Assembly: GCA_023393265.1 (NCBI GenBank)
Contig: JAEWME010000312.1
Coordinates: 1-10,230, forward strand
Direction of reading: 5' to 3'
Length of the DNA stretch: 10,230 bases
Origin: Bacteroidota bacterium
Lineage (GTDB): Bacteria; Bacteroidota; Bacteroidia; Bacteroidales; Prolixibacteraceae
Shown: positions 1-7,502 of the stretch, one piece after another
Layout: each line of letters starts with the position of its first letter
How positions within the stretch are numbered: position 1 is the first letter of the stretch
Position numbers and translations under genes: made by a program
Notes under the pieces: generated by a model
Databases searched by the model: none
What the model was told of the DNA's origin: nothing
The model's input: only the letters and a program-made list of their open reading frames with translations

Positions 1-839
1 CAGTTAATCAGCCCGAAGAAGATAAAACCGTTATACGGAATTCCTTCTTTCCTGAGACCGTCAACTGTCGGCCTGATAATCCGGTCTTCAACCTTTTGCA
101 TAAATACGTCGTCGGCAAACGGAACCGGCGAAATAGCCCCCATCCCGCCTGTATTCAAGCCTGTATCGCCCTCACCAATCCGTTTGTAATCCTTTGCCAC
201 AGGCAAAATCTTGTAATCTTTGCCATCGGTAATGGCGAAAACGGAGCATTCAATGCCACTCAGAAACTCTTCAATAACAACTTTTTTGCTGGCATCGCCA
301 AACTGCCCGTCGAGCATTTCGCGCAGGCTGGTTTCTGCTTCAGTCAAATTATCGATGATGAGCACCCCTTTTCCTGCGGCCAAACCATCAGCTTTCAGCA
401 CATACGGCGATTTCATCGTCTTCAGGAAATTGATTCCCTGAGAAAGTGTTTTGGCAGTTACCGACATATATTTGGCCGTTGGAACCTGGTTGCGAACCAT
501 GAATTCCTTGGCGAAATCCTTGCTTCCTTCCAATGCAGCACCCAGCCTGGCCGGACCAACAAAAAGTATATTTTTCAACTGTTCATCGCTATTGAAATAA
601 TCGTGTAAACCTTCGCAAAGCGGTACTTCGGGACCAACAAGCACCAAATCTACTCCGTTTTCCAGAACAGCTTTTTTCAGGCCGGTGAAATCGGACACTC
701 CAATTGGGAGATTGACTCCCAGTTCGGATGTTCCGGCATTTCCGGGTGCAATAAACAGCTTTTTCAAACGCGGCGACTGGCTTATCTTCCATGCCATCGC
801 ATGTTCTCTTCCGCCCGAACCAACAATTAAAACATTCAT
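1..839 (-). CDS. purD: Phosphoribosylamine-glycine ligase (GAR synthetase), partial
   Basis: Catalyses the second step of de novo purine synthesis in the cytoplasm: 5-phosphoribosylamine + glycine + ATP give glycinamide ribonucleotide. The reading frame is open from the ATG at 839 down to the window edge, giving 279 codons of a protein usually about 420-430 residues long; the C-terminal third is missing. The start is the classic PurD N-terminus, MNVLIVGSGGREHA, with the GGREHA loop at residues 9-14. The ATP-grasp signature GLAAGKGV lies near residues 149-157 and NTGGMGAISP near residues 228-237. The visible end reads YNGFIFFGLIN, matching the stretch just before the family's conserved substrate and metal site. 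It lies 103 nt downstream of the deacetylase gene on the same strand, with two hairpins in the gap. An ATG at 843 is out of frame, so 839 is the natural start. Identification is firm; family function is established knowledge. Confidence 0.97.
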   Translation of the reverse strand, partial: MNVLIVGSGGREHAMAWKISQSPRLKKLFIAPGNAGTSELGVNLPIGVSDFTGLKKAVLENGVDLVLVGPEVPLCEGLHDYFNSDEQLKNILFVGPARLGAALEGSKDFAKEFMVRNQVPTAKYMSVTAKTLSQGINFLKTMKSPYVLKADGLAAGKGVLIIDNLTEAETSLREMLDGQFGDASKKVVIEEFLSGIECSVFAITDGKDYKILPVAKDYKRIGEGDTGLNTGGMGAISPVPFADDVFMQKVEDRIIRPTVDGLRKEGIPYNGFIFFGLIN

Positions 840-865
840 TTGCAAAAGTTTTTCTTTTCTCAATC

Positions 866-891
866 AAAAAATTGTCCTGATCGCGGACAAT
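866..891 (-). terminator. Terminator-like hairpin just upstream of purD
   Basis: On the minus strand a perfect 7-bp stem, ATTGTCC/GGACAAT (arms 891-885 and 877-871), with a 7-nt loop is followed directly by a T run (870-866). This is the form of an intrinsic terminator. It ends only 26 nt before the purD ATG, so it either ends transcription from the deacetylase operon or acts as an attenuator in front of purD. The stem is short and half AT, so strength is uncertain. Confidence 0.5.
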
Positions 892-910
892 CGCACTTTA
901 TAAAATTCAG

Positions 911-935
911 ACAGGCAGCAAAAATTACTGCCTGT
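911..935 (-). terminator. GC-rich hairpin downstream of the deacetylase gene
   Basis: ACAGGCAG (911-918) and CTGCCTGT (928-935) form a perfect 8-bp stem with a 9-nt loop, starting 8 nt after the deacetylase stop codon. On the minus strand the stem is followed by CTGAATTTTAT, an imperfect U tract. On the plus strand a T-rich run follows directly, but no plus-strand gene ends here. The most likely role is as the 3' end hairpin of the GT117-deacetylase transcript. Confidence 0.5.
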
Positions 936-942
936 TTATCTT

Positions 943-1575
943 TTATCTCCTGAATGGTATCGCCTCAAACCGATAACCTTGCTCTTTCAGCCAGGCGATG
1001 GATCGCGGCAACGCTTCTTTCAGATTTCTTTCAGCTTTCAGCGAATCATGAAACGTGATGATGGAACCCGGCCTCACAAAATCGGTAACATTCCTGAAAA
1101 CCTCTTCAGGAGAAAGGCGCGCATCATAATCACACGAAATGACGTCCCACATCACGATCCGGTATTCCTTTTTCAGGTGCCGGTACTGCGAAAGTTTCAT
1201 CAGCCCATGCGGCGGCCGAAACAATCCGGAATGCACATATTTTGCGGCGTTCCTGATGTTGGCAAAATACTCCTGATTGGAATATTTTATTCCCTGCCAG
1301 TGATTAAAAGTATGATTTCCAACCGAGTGCCCATCGTCTAAAACTGATTGATAAACCCAGGGATATTTCATCACATTTTCACCCACGCAAAAGAAAGTTG
1401 CTAAAATTCCCTCATCGCGCAACAACTTCAGAACCCACGGAGTAACTTCGGGAATTGGTCCGTCGTCAAATGTGAGGTAAACGACCCGTTCGTCCTTACT
1501 CATCCGCCAAAGCGCCTCTCCGTAAAACGAAGTGACCAGTCGCGGCAGGCGAACCCGTGGGTCGAAACGTTTCAT
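943..1575 (-). CDS. Polysaccharide deacetylase family protein (NodB domain)
   Basis: A 210-residue, single-domain member of the NodB/carbohydrate esterase 4 family, metal-dependent enzymes that remove N- or O-acetyl groups from glycans such as peptidoglycan or N-acetylglucosamine polymers. The motifs are in order: TFDDGP at 35-40 (catalytic base and metal Asp, D37/D38), GNHTFNH at 86-92 (metal ligands H88 and H92), RPPHG at 120-124, WDVISCDYD at 143-151 and ITFHDS at 173-178 (catalytic His176). All metal and catalytic positions are kept, so it should be active. I see no clear signal peptide or transmembrane helix; the first 30 residues are basic, so a cytoplasmic or peripheral location is possible. 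Its ATG overlaps the stop of the upstream GT117 gene as TAATG with no Shine-Dalgarno sequence, indicating translational coupling. The substrate cannot be read from the sequence. Confidence 0.9.
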   Translation of the reverse strand: MKRFDPRVRLPRLVTSFYGEALWRMSKDERVVYLTFDDGPIPEVTPWVLKLLRDEGILATFFCVGENVMKYPWVYQSVLDDGHSVGNHTFNHWQGIKYSNQEYFANIRNAAKYVHSGLFRPPHGLMKLSQYRHLKKEYRIVMWDVISCDYDARLSPEEVFRNVTDFVRPGSIITFHDSLKAERNLKEALPRSIAWLKEQGYRFEAIPFRR

Positions 1576-4500
1576 TATTTAAAAGAACTGTACCTATCGA
1601 GGTATTTGTTGAATGTTGAGGAAACATCCTTCAACATTTCCTGCTGATCGTATTTGGCACAAATCAATGTGATCTCACGCATGAAATAGAGGCACCGCTG
1701 AATCTCCTCGTCAACAGAATTTCTCATCGGTCTGTCGAGCGTATAGTAAAAATCCAGCTTTTCCTTATAATTCGTCATGATCGTATTGATCATCTGCTTT
1801 CCCTTTTCAATTTTTCCAGCCTTGAGGTAAGTTTCGCCCATCATCATGGCAAAGTAGCTGTATGGAACCAAACGGTCGGGAATGAGTTCTGCGCACTTAT
1901 CGAGTACCTTTTCGGCCTTATCGTTCTGACCTTCTTCGACACATGCTTCCGCCAGGCGATCGAACGTACTTCGGATATTCATCATCATCCGGCTGTTGTT
2001 CTCGTCAATATACACCTTCGGGTCATTCATGTTACCCCATTTGAAGTTATTCATTAAGTTGTCGTACATGCGGGTGGTATTGACCGAACCGAATGCAAGA
2101 CCGCTGCCATCAGATTTTGTTTTAATTGGCACAAACCTATAAGCGAAACCTTCGTGCTGAAAATAATCCTGAAGATTCATGTATTTGTCGCGACCAATGG
2201 TGATGGCAAAATAAATTGGCCGTTTCCAGTTGTTGGTGGCAATCATATCCAGAATCATCAGTTCGTCTTTGGTGAGGTAATGTTTATTACCAAGATCAAT
2301 CTGAATGGTGTCGACAATTTTATCGTAATCTTTCGGATCCACAACTTTATTCTTTATCACAGCTTCTTTGTCGACGACATAGAACAGTTTCTTTGTCGGG
2401 ATATATGAAGCATTGTCAGCCTGTTCGAGCTTCGTTCTTGGGTTGTCGTCCTTCACAAAGTCGAGCGCCTTTTTCAGTTCAATGGAAGTTTTAACACGAG
2501 GGTCTTCCACCAGGTAAACCACATCGCTTTTCCCCTGAACATATTGATCGTGTGTGAAACTTATTGGCAGCGGATCCGATTCGTAAGCTTTGCTCTTCAT
2601 CTGGTCGATATACCAGTCGGTTTGCAGATAACTCAGGTTACAAACCCTGACATCGGTTCTCACACCCTCTACTTCCTGATTGTACCAAAGCGGGAACGTA
2701 TCGTTATCGCCATTGGTAAATATAACCCCGTCGGGCTGGCAAGTCTTTAAATAGTTAGCTCCAAAGTCACGACAGGTGTACCTTCCCGAACGATCGTGAT
2801 CGTCCCAGTTTTGCGCACCCATAATTACCGGTACCGCTAAAAGCGAGGCAACAGCAGCAACAGTAGCCCCGGTCTTTTCAGGCATAAATCTTTTCAGAAA
2901 CTCATATACACCTAAGACACCAATTCCAATCCAGATGGTAAAAGCGTAAAACGAACCTGCATACGCATAGTCACGTTCACGGGGCTGCAATGGCGATTGA
3001 TTCAGGTAGAGCACGATGGCCAACCCAGTCATGAAGAACAAGAGGAAGACAGTCCAGAGATCGCGACGGCCTTGGATGCTGTGGTTGTACATGAAAATAA
3101 TACCGATCAAACCCAGAATCAACGGTAACATATAATAGGCGTTGCGCCCACGATTCGTTTTAAATTCGTGCGGAATCTTGCTCTGATCTCCCAACCGGTG
3201 CGAATCAATGAAATTAATACCGGTTATCCAGTTGCCGTTGGTTATTTCGCCCTGACCCTGAATGTCATTTTGCCTTCCGGAGAAATTCCACATAAAATAA
3301 CGGAAGTACATATATCCCACCTGATACCTAAAGAAGTAGGTCAGGTTTTCACCAAAAGTCGGGATTTGTATGGTTTTGTTTTCGCCGTCGGCGTCAGTAA
3401 CCTGAACATTCCGGCCCCTGATTCCGCCCCATTGTTTGTAGGCTTCCACGTGGCTGGGTTCGCGGCTGTACATACGTGGAAAGACCGTGCATAAATCAGA
3501 GTTGTAAACAGGTTTCTGGCGCATATCCGCTACCACGTATTTACCATCTTTCCTGATATAGTATGGTTTGTCTTCTTCATATTTTTCCAGCGGGGTATTG
3601 TAGTACTGTCCATACGCCAGCGGACGGTCGCCATACTGTTCACGGTTTAGGTAACCCAACAGGGCATAAACATTATCCGGGCTATTCTGGTCCATGGGTG
3701 GATTAGCCGAAGAGCGGATCACGATCATTGCGAACGATGAATACCCGATAAGAATCACGATAAGGCTGATCAAAACGGTGTTCCACAAAACGAGCTTTTT
3801 ACGGATTGTGAAAAGAATACCGTAGATGATGGCGCCTACCAAAGCAAAAGCATAAATAATGGCCCCGGTATTAAATGGCAAACCAAAACCGTTTACAAAC
3901 ATCAGTTCGAACCAGAAAGCAACTGTAACGACCCCGGGAATAATCACATACATGATGATGCCCAGTAACAGAATCGAAAGTAACAAGCTGATGATAATTC
4001 CTTTCCGGGTGACCGTCGTATATTTTCTGTAATAATAAACAAATACAATGGCAGGAATGGCCAGCAGGTTCAACAGGTGAACACCAATCGAAAGTCCCAT
4101 CAGATAGGCAATCAGGATAATCCAGCGATTGGCATGAGGCTCATCAGCCTGATCTTCCCACTTCAGGATAGCCCAGAAAACTGCAGCCGTAAAAAGCGAC
4201 GACGAAGCATAAACCTCACCTTCGACAGCCGAAAACCAGAATGTATCTGAAAAAGTGTAGGCCAAAGCTCCAACAACACCGCTACCCAAAATGGCAATCA
4301 TCTGAGCCATGGTGTATTCACCTTCAGGCTTAACCAGCTTTTTGGCTAAATGAGTGATACTCCAGAAAAGAAATAGAATTGTAAATGCACTGGCCAGCGC
4401 CGACATCGAGTTGATCATCACTGCAGCATTGTGTGCGCTGCCGCCAAGAATGGTGGAGAACTTGCCGAGAATCATGAAAAACGGGGCTCCAGGTGGGTGT

Positions 4501-4646
4501 CCAACTTCTAATTTATAGGAAGTTGTTATAAACTCACCGCAATCCCAGAAACTGGCGGTTGGTTCAATGGTTAGCAAATAGGTTACAGCAGCTACCAGAA
4601 ATGTTAACCATCCAACGATATTGTTCAGTTGTTTAAAGTTTTTCAT
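1575..4646 (-). CDS. DUF2723 / glycosyltransferase family 117 (TMEM260-like) membrane protein
   Basis: A 1023-residue polytopic membrane protein of the DUF2723 family, assigned to glycosyltransferase family GT117; the human relative TMEM260 is a protein O-mannosyltransferase. The N-terminal part carries a first helix (about 10-27), then the conserved acidic loop EPTASFWDCGEF (28-39; E28, D35, E38) and GHPPGAPFF (49-57), typical of GT-C enzymes that use lipid-linked sugar donors. Further hydrophobic helices extend to about residue 600. Conserved blocks include QPRERDYAYAGSFYAF after the middle helices and GDNDTFPLWYNQE near 640-655. The C-terminal 130 or so residues (from about 890) look like TPR-type helical repeats. 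The bacterial acceptor is not known from sequence: protein O-glycosylation or another envelope glycan are both possible. It is the first gene of a two-gene unit with the deacetylase. The ATG at 4646 is followed by a typical short cytoplasmic N-terminus. Confidence 0.93.
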   Translation of the reverse strand: MKNFKQLNNIVGWLTFLVAAVTYLLTIEPTASFWDCGEFITTSYKLEVGHPPGAPFFMILGKFSTILGGSAHNAAVMINSMSALASAFTILFLFWSITHLAKKLVKPEGEYTMAQMIAILGSGVVGALAYTFSDTFWFSAVEGEVYASSSLFTAAVFWAILKWEDQADEPHANRWIILIAYLMGLSIGVHLLNLLAIPAIVFVYYYRKYTTVTRKGIIISLLLSILLLGIIMYVIIPGVVTVAFWFELMFVNGFGLPFNTGAIIYAFALVGAIIYGILFTIRKKLVLWNTVLISLIVILIGYSSFAMIVIRSSANPPMDQNSPDNVYALLGYLNREQYGDRPLAYGQYYNTPLEKYEEDKPYYIRKDGKYVVADMRQKPVYNSDLCTVFPRMYSREPSHVEAYKQWGGIRGRNVQVTDADGENKTIQIPTFGENLTYFFRYQVGYMYFRYFMWNFSGRQNDIQGQGEITNGNWITGINFIDSHRLGDQSKIPHEFKTNRGRNAYYMLPLILGLIGIIFMYNHSIQGRRDLWTVFLLFFMTGLAIVLYLNQSPLQPRERDYAYAGSFYAFTIWIGIGVLGVYEFLKRFMPEKTGATVAAVASLLAVPVIMGAQNWDDHDRSGRYTCRDFGANYLKTCQPDGVIFTNGDNDTFPLWYNQEVEGVRTDVRVCNLSYLQTDWYIDQMKSKAYESDPLPISFTHDQYVQGKSDVVYLVEDPRVKTSIELKKALDFVKDDNPRTKLEQADNASYIPTKKLFYVVDKEAVIKNKVVDPKDYDKIVDTIQIDLGNKHYLTKDELMILDMIATNNWKRPIYFAITIGRDKYMNLQDYFQHEGFAYRFVPIKTKSDGSGLAFGSVNTTRMYDNLMNNFKWGNMNDPKVYIDENNSRMMMNIRSTFDRLAEACVEEGQNDKAEKVLDKCAELIPDRLVPYSYFAMMMGETYLKAGKIEKGKQMINTIMTNYKEKLDFYYTLDRPMRNSVDEEIQRCLYFMREITLICAKYDQQEMLKDVSSTFNKYLDRYSSFK

Positions 4647-4668
4647 TATAAGCGCATTTTAACGCTTG

Positions 4669-4676
4669 CGAAGATA
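4669..4676 (-). promoter_or_regulatory. Possible -7 element for the GT117-deacetylase operon
   Basis: TATCTTCG on the minus strand matches the Bacteroidota -7 consensus TAnnTTTG at seven of eight positions and lies 22 nt before the GT117 start codon. No TTTG stands at the expected 19-nt spacing upstream, so support is only partial. The upstream gene is closed by a strong terminator at 4781-4807, so a promoter is needed somewhere in 4647-4780. Confidence 0.4.
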
Positions 4677-4780
4677 GCACAATCTTTCAAAACAGGATAA
4701 ATGAGTTTTGATTTTTATTAGTTTTTAACGTTATACTGAAAGCTTTTACCAACAAGCAGTTGCACGCATTTTTGAGAAAC

Positions 4781-4807
4781 AAAAAAGCCCTCCGGATTCG
4801 GAAGGCT
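4781..4807 (-). terminator. Intrinsic terminator of the rpsB-tsf operon
   Basis: On the minus strand a 9-bp stem, AGCCTTCCG/CGGAGGGCT (one G-T wobble), with an AATC loop runs directly into a T run (4785-4781). It begins 28 nt after the tsf stop codon. This is the clearest factor-independent terminator in the window and separates the translation genes from the GT117 operon. Confidence 0.9.
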
Positions 4808-4834
4808 CTTTAATATAAATCGTGCAAAATCTTC

Positions 4835-5662
4835 TTAGTCTGCAAGATTGTAACGGAAGAAACCTGTCACAGTTAATCCCTTATCCTGGCTTTTCAGAAA
4901 TTCAGAAACGCTTTGTTTGTTTTCTTTAATGAACGCCTGATTCAACAAGGTACTTTCTTTATAGAATTTTTCAAGAGCACCTTGCGAAATTTTATCGAGC
5001 ATTGCTTCTGGCTTTCCTTCCTGACGGAATTTTTCTTTGGCAATTTCGAGTTCTTTTGCAACAACATCAGCCGGAACATCACCGCGGTCAACAGCAACAG
5101 GGTTCATTGCTGCAACTTGCATAGCAACGTCTTTAGCAACCTGTGCATCAACATTTGCCTGATTGAAACCAACCAAAGTTGAAAGTTTGTTTCCGGGGTG
5201 AATATATGCTACAACACTGGCGGCATCAATTTTACGGAAGTATGGCAAATCGAGTTTTTCGCCAATTACACCGGTTTGTTCAATTACCAGGTTTTCAACG
5301 GTACGACCGTCGAGAACCAATGCTTTCACGGCGTCAAGATCAGCGGCGTTGCCGGCAATGGCAGCGTCGAGGATACGTTCGGCAAAAGCTACGAAATTTT
5401 CGTTTTTGGCAACAAAGTCAGTTTCGCAGTTTAAAACTACGATAGCTCCCGAAGTAGCAGAAGCATTTACTTTTGCCAACACTACACCTTCTGAAGCTTC
5501 GCGGTCAGCACGTTTGCTGGCCACCAATTTACCTTTTTCGCGGATGATATCCACTGCACGGTTAAAATCGCCTTCAGCTTCTGCCAGAGCCGATTTACAA
5601 TCCATCATTCCAGCGCCGGTTGCTTTACGCAACTTCATTACATCTGCTGCACTAATTTCCAT
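4835..5662 (-). CDS. tsf: Translation elongation factor Ts
   Basis: EF-Ts is the guanine-nucleotide exchange factor that releases GDP from EF-Tu in the cytoplasm during translation elongation. The 275-residue length is close to that of well-known EF-Ts proteins. Residues 1-55 form the UBA-like N-terminal domain, with VMKLRKATGAGMMDCKSAL (8-26) matching the first EF-Ts signature. TDFVAKN at 81-87 is the conserved motif that contacts the EF-Tu G domain and displaces magnesium. The rest is the dimerisation-type core with a C-terminal helix. It follows rpsB by 32 nt with no promoter in between, the usual rpsB-tsf operon, and is followed by a strong terminator. Nothing odd in length or motifs. Confidence 0.98.
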   Translation of the reverse strand: MEISAADVMKLRKATGAGMMDCKSALAEAEGDFNRAVDIIREKGKLVASKRADREASEGVVLAKVNASATSGAIVVLNCETDFVAKNENFVAFAERILDAAIAGNAADLDAVKALVLDGRTVENLVIEQTGVIGEKLDLPYFRKIDAASVVAYIHPGNKLSTLVGFNQANVDAQVAKDVAMQVAAMNPVAVDRGDVPADVVAKELEIAKEKFRQEGKPEAMLDKISQGALEKFYKESTLLNQAFIKENKQSVSEFLKSQDKGLTVTGFFRYNLAD

Positions 5663-5694
5663 TGTATTTAATATTTTTTAAAGTTGTTGAGCGA

Positions 5695-6531
5695 TTATTC
5701 TTCGACTTCTTCTTCGATTTCTTCGTCATCAAGATCTTCGATTTCTTCGTCTTCGTCATCGAACGCTACTGAATCGTCTTCAACTTTTGCTTTTTTAGAT
5801 TTTACTTTTGTTTCTTTGTCGTCGCCTTCCTTTTCGCGTTCAACCTTGCGTTCAGCAAGACCTTCGCGGATAGCATCAGACATTGCACCTACGATCAGGC
5901 TGATCGACTGAGAAGCGTCGTCGTTAGCCGGAATCACGAAGTCGATACCTTCAGGGTCTGAATTGGTGTCAACCATTGCAAATACCGGTATTCCAAGACG
6001 CTGAGCCTCACGAACAGCGATTTTTTCTTTCAGTACGTCAACCACAAAAAGAGCTGCAGGCAAACGGGTAAGGTCGGCAATACTTCCGAGCATTTTTTCG
6101 AGTTTGGCACGCTGACGGCTAATCTGAAGTTTCTCGCGTTTTGAAAGCACATCCCATGCACTGTCTTTGGTCATCTTGTCAATAGAGATCATTTTTTTGA
6201 CAGCTTTTCGGATGGTTGGGAAGTTGGTAAGCATACCTCCAGGCCAACGTTCAACAACGTAAGGCATATTTACACCACCAACAAGATCGGCAACAATGTC
6301 TTTAGCTTGTTTTTTGGTAGCAACGAATAAAATTTTGCGGCCAGATTTTGCGATTTGTTTAATCGCATTGGCTGCATCGTCGATTTTAACTACTGTTTTG
6401 TTAAGATCGATCAGGTGGATACCGTTTTTCTCCATGAAAATGTATGGAGCCATGTTTGGATTCCACTTTCTTTTCAGGTGACCAAAGTGTACACCTGCTT
6501 CCAATAATTCCTGAAAATTTGTTCTTGGCAT
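5695..6531 (-). CDS. rpsB: 30S ribosomal protein S2
   Basis: S2 sits at the head-body junction of the 30S subunit and is among the last proteins added. The N-terminus (residues 4-31) carries the S2 signature FQELLEAGVHFGH with GHLKRKWNPNM after it, and the second signature is around VDTNSDPEGIDFVIPANDD (about 185-205). The protein is 278 residues, longer than the roughly 240-residue E. coli protein, because of a C-terminal extension: a Lys/Glu-rich linker from about 225 and a strongly acidic tail at 251-278 built almost only of Asp and Glu. The tail is encoded by a TCTTC/TCATC-rich stretch at about 5695-5780 on the plus strand. The ATG at 6531 gives a canonical start (MPRTNF) and has AAAAAG rather than a true Shine-Dalgarno sequence before it. 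First gene of rpsB-tsf. Confidence 0.98.
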   Translation of the reverse strand: MPRTNFQELLEAGVHFGHLKRKWNPNMAPYIFMEKNGIHLIDLNKTVVKIDDAANAIKQIAKSGRKILFVATKKQAKDIVADLVGGVNMPYVVERWPGGMLTNFPTIRKAVKKMISIDKMTKDSAWDVLSKREKLQISRQRAKLEKMLGSIADLTRLPAALFVVDVLKEKIAVREAQRLGIPVFAMVDTNSDPEGIDFVIPANDDASQSISLIVGAMSDAIREGLAERKVEREKEGDDKETKVKSKKAKVEDDSVAFDDEDEEIEDLDDEEIEEEVEE

Positions 6532-6583
6532 CTTTTTACTTTTTTTAAAAAAATAATCCCTTGAAAAGCAATTACCGGGTAGC

Positions 6584-6605
6584 TACTTTTCTCTTCAGAA
6601 AAGTA
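6584..6605. repeat. Perfect 9-bp inverted repeat over the rpsB -7 element
   Basis: TACTTTTCT (6584-6592) and AGAAAAGTA (6597-6605) are exact inverse complements around a 4-nt loop, CTTC. On the minus strand the first arm contains the predicted -7 element of rpsB. There is no T run after it, so it is not an ordinary intrinsic terminator. It could be a protein-binding operator, a hairpin in read-through RNA from rpsI, or chance. Confidence 0.6.
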
Positions 6606-6628
6606 AGTCTCAGCAATTTAGATCCAAA
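6598..6628 (-). promoter_or_regulatory. Predicted promoter of rpsB-tsf
   Basis: TTTG (6628-6625), a 19-nt spacer, then TACTTTTC (6605-6598) on the minus strand. This fits the Bacteroidota primary-sigma pattern TTTG-N19-TAnnTTTG except for the last base (C for G). Spacing is identical to the rplM promoter and the -7 elements share seven bases. It would start transcription about 60 nt before the rpsB ATG, allowing expression independent of rplM-rpsI. Confidence 0.6.
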
Positions 6629-6653
6629 GCAGAATATTTTTGAAATAATAATA

Positions 6654-7040
6654 TTAACGTTTTGAGAACTGGAACCGTTTGCGAGCACCTGGTTGTCCTG
6701 GTTTTTTACGTTCCACTTCACGCGGATCTCTGGTCAGAAAGCCTGCATGTTTCAATGCTGGTCTCGATTCAGGATTGATTTCAATCAACGCGCGGGAAAT
6801 ACCAAGACGTAAAGCTTCTGCCTGACCGGTGATACCACCGCCATCGAGGTTCACTTTGATGTCGTACTGACCGGCTACGCCTAACAGATTCAACGGTTGC
6901 ATAACAACATACTGCAGGGTGCCTGTGGTAAAATATTCTTTTAACTCTCTGTCGTTAACGGTGATATTTCCTTTGCCTTCGCTTACATACACGCGGGCAA
7001 CTGCTGTTTTCCTGCGACCTAATGCGTTTACTACTTCCAT
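6654..7040 (-). CDS. rpsI: 30S ribosomal protein S9
   Basis: S9 is a 30S head protein whose C-terminal tail reaches the P-site tRNA. The 128-residue length is normal. The N-terminus EVVNALGRRKTAVARVYV is the family start; GGGITGQAEALRLGI at 67-81 is the conserved S9 signature; the tail is basic and ends in SKR, the near-universal S9 ending whose last Arg contacts tRNA in the P site. It lies 6 nt after the rplM stop, with a double stop TAATAA between them, in the widespread rplM-rpsI pair. No recognisable ribosome binding site separates them, so coupling to rplM translation is likely. Confidence 0.98.
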   Translation of the reverse strand: MEVVNALGRRKTAVARVYVSEGKGNITVNDRELKEYFTTGTLQYVVMQPLNLLGVAGQYDIKVNLDGGGITGQAEALRLGISRALIEINPESRPALKHAGFLTRDPREVERKKPGQPGARKRFQFSKR

Positions 7041-7046
7041 TAGTTA

Positions 7047-7502
7047 TTATTTAATTGTATTTAAATCAATTACTTTTGGATTCTGGGCTTCCTGTTGGTG
7101 TTCAGCTCCAACATACACTCTCAGGTTTCCATAGATTTTGCTTCCCAGACGGTTTTTGGGTAACATACCTTTAATGGCTTTTTCAATTACTCTTTCCGGG
7201 TATTTGGCAAAAAGTTCTTCCGGATTCTGAAGTTTCTGACCTCCAGGATAACCAGAATGGCTTAAATAGATTTTATCTTTCAGTTTGTTTCCTGTCAGAC
7301 GTACTTTTTCTGCGTTGATGATAATCACGTTATCACCGCAATCAACATGAGGAGTATAACTTGGTTTATATTTACCTCTCAGGATTTTGGCTACTTTACT
7401 GGCCAAACGTCCGAGTACCACATCATTGGCATCAACCAAAACCCACTCTTTGGTAACCGTAGCTTTATTAGCCGAAACGGTTTTGTAACTTAATGCATCC
7501 AC
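7047..7502 (-). CDS. rplM: 50S ribosomal protein L13, GTG start
   Basis: L13 is an early-assembling 50S protein that binds 23S rRNA. The 151-residue sequence carries the family core: GRLASKVAKILRGKYKP at 31-47, TPHVDCGDNVIIINAEKV at 50-67, SGYPGG at 83-88 and the RNA-binding KGMLPKNRLG at 111-120. The N-terminus MDALSYKT is typical of Bacteroidota L13, which fixes the start at 7502, where the codon is GTG rather than ATG. An ATG 4 nt further in (7498) is out of frame, and the only upstream in-frame codons before a stop are ATT, AAG and CAA. First gene of the rplM-rpsI operon, read from a predicted promoter about 165 nt upstream through a long untranslated leader. L13 autoregulation is known in other bacteria; here it is only a possibility. 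Confidence 0.97.
   Translation of the reverse strand: MDALSYKTVSANKATVTKEWVLVDANDVVLGRLASKVAKILRGKYKPSYTPHVDCGDNVIIINAEKVRLTGNKLKDKIYLSHSGYPGGQKLQNPEELFAKYPERVIEKAIKGMLPKNRLGSKIYGNLRVYVGAEHQQEAQNPKVIDLNTIK

Noticed and set aside
96..608. A 170-codon open frame on the plus strand
   Set aside because: It lies wholly antisense to purD, whose conserved motifs run through the same stretch. Its product has no recognisable features.
5684..5911. A Ser-rich plus-strand frame and an apparent TCTTC trinucleotide-like repeat
   Set aside because: Both are the antisense image of the Asp/Glu codons of the acidic S2 tail. It is low-complexity coding DNA, not a separate repeat element or gene.
7496..7498. 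ATG at 7498 as the rplM start instead of GTG at 7502
   Set aside because: It is out of frame with L13 and meets a stop codon almost at once. The GTG gives the conserved L13 N-terminus.
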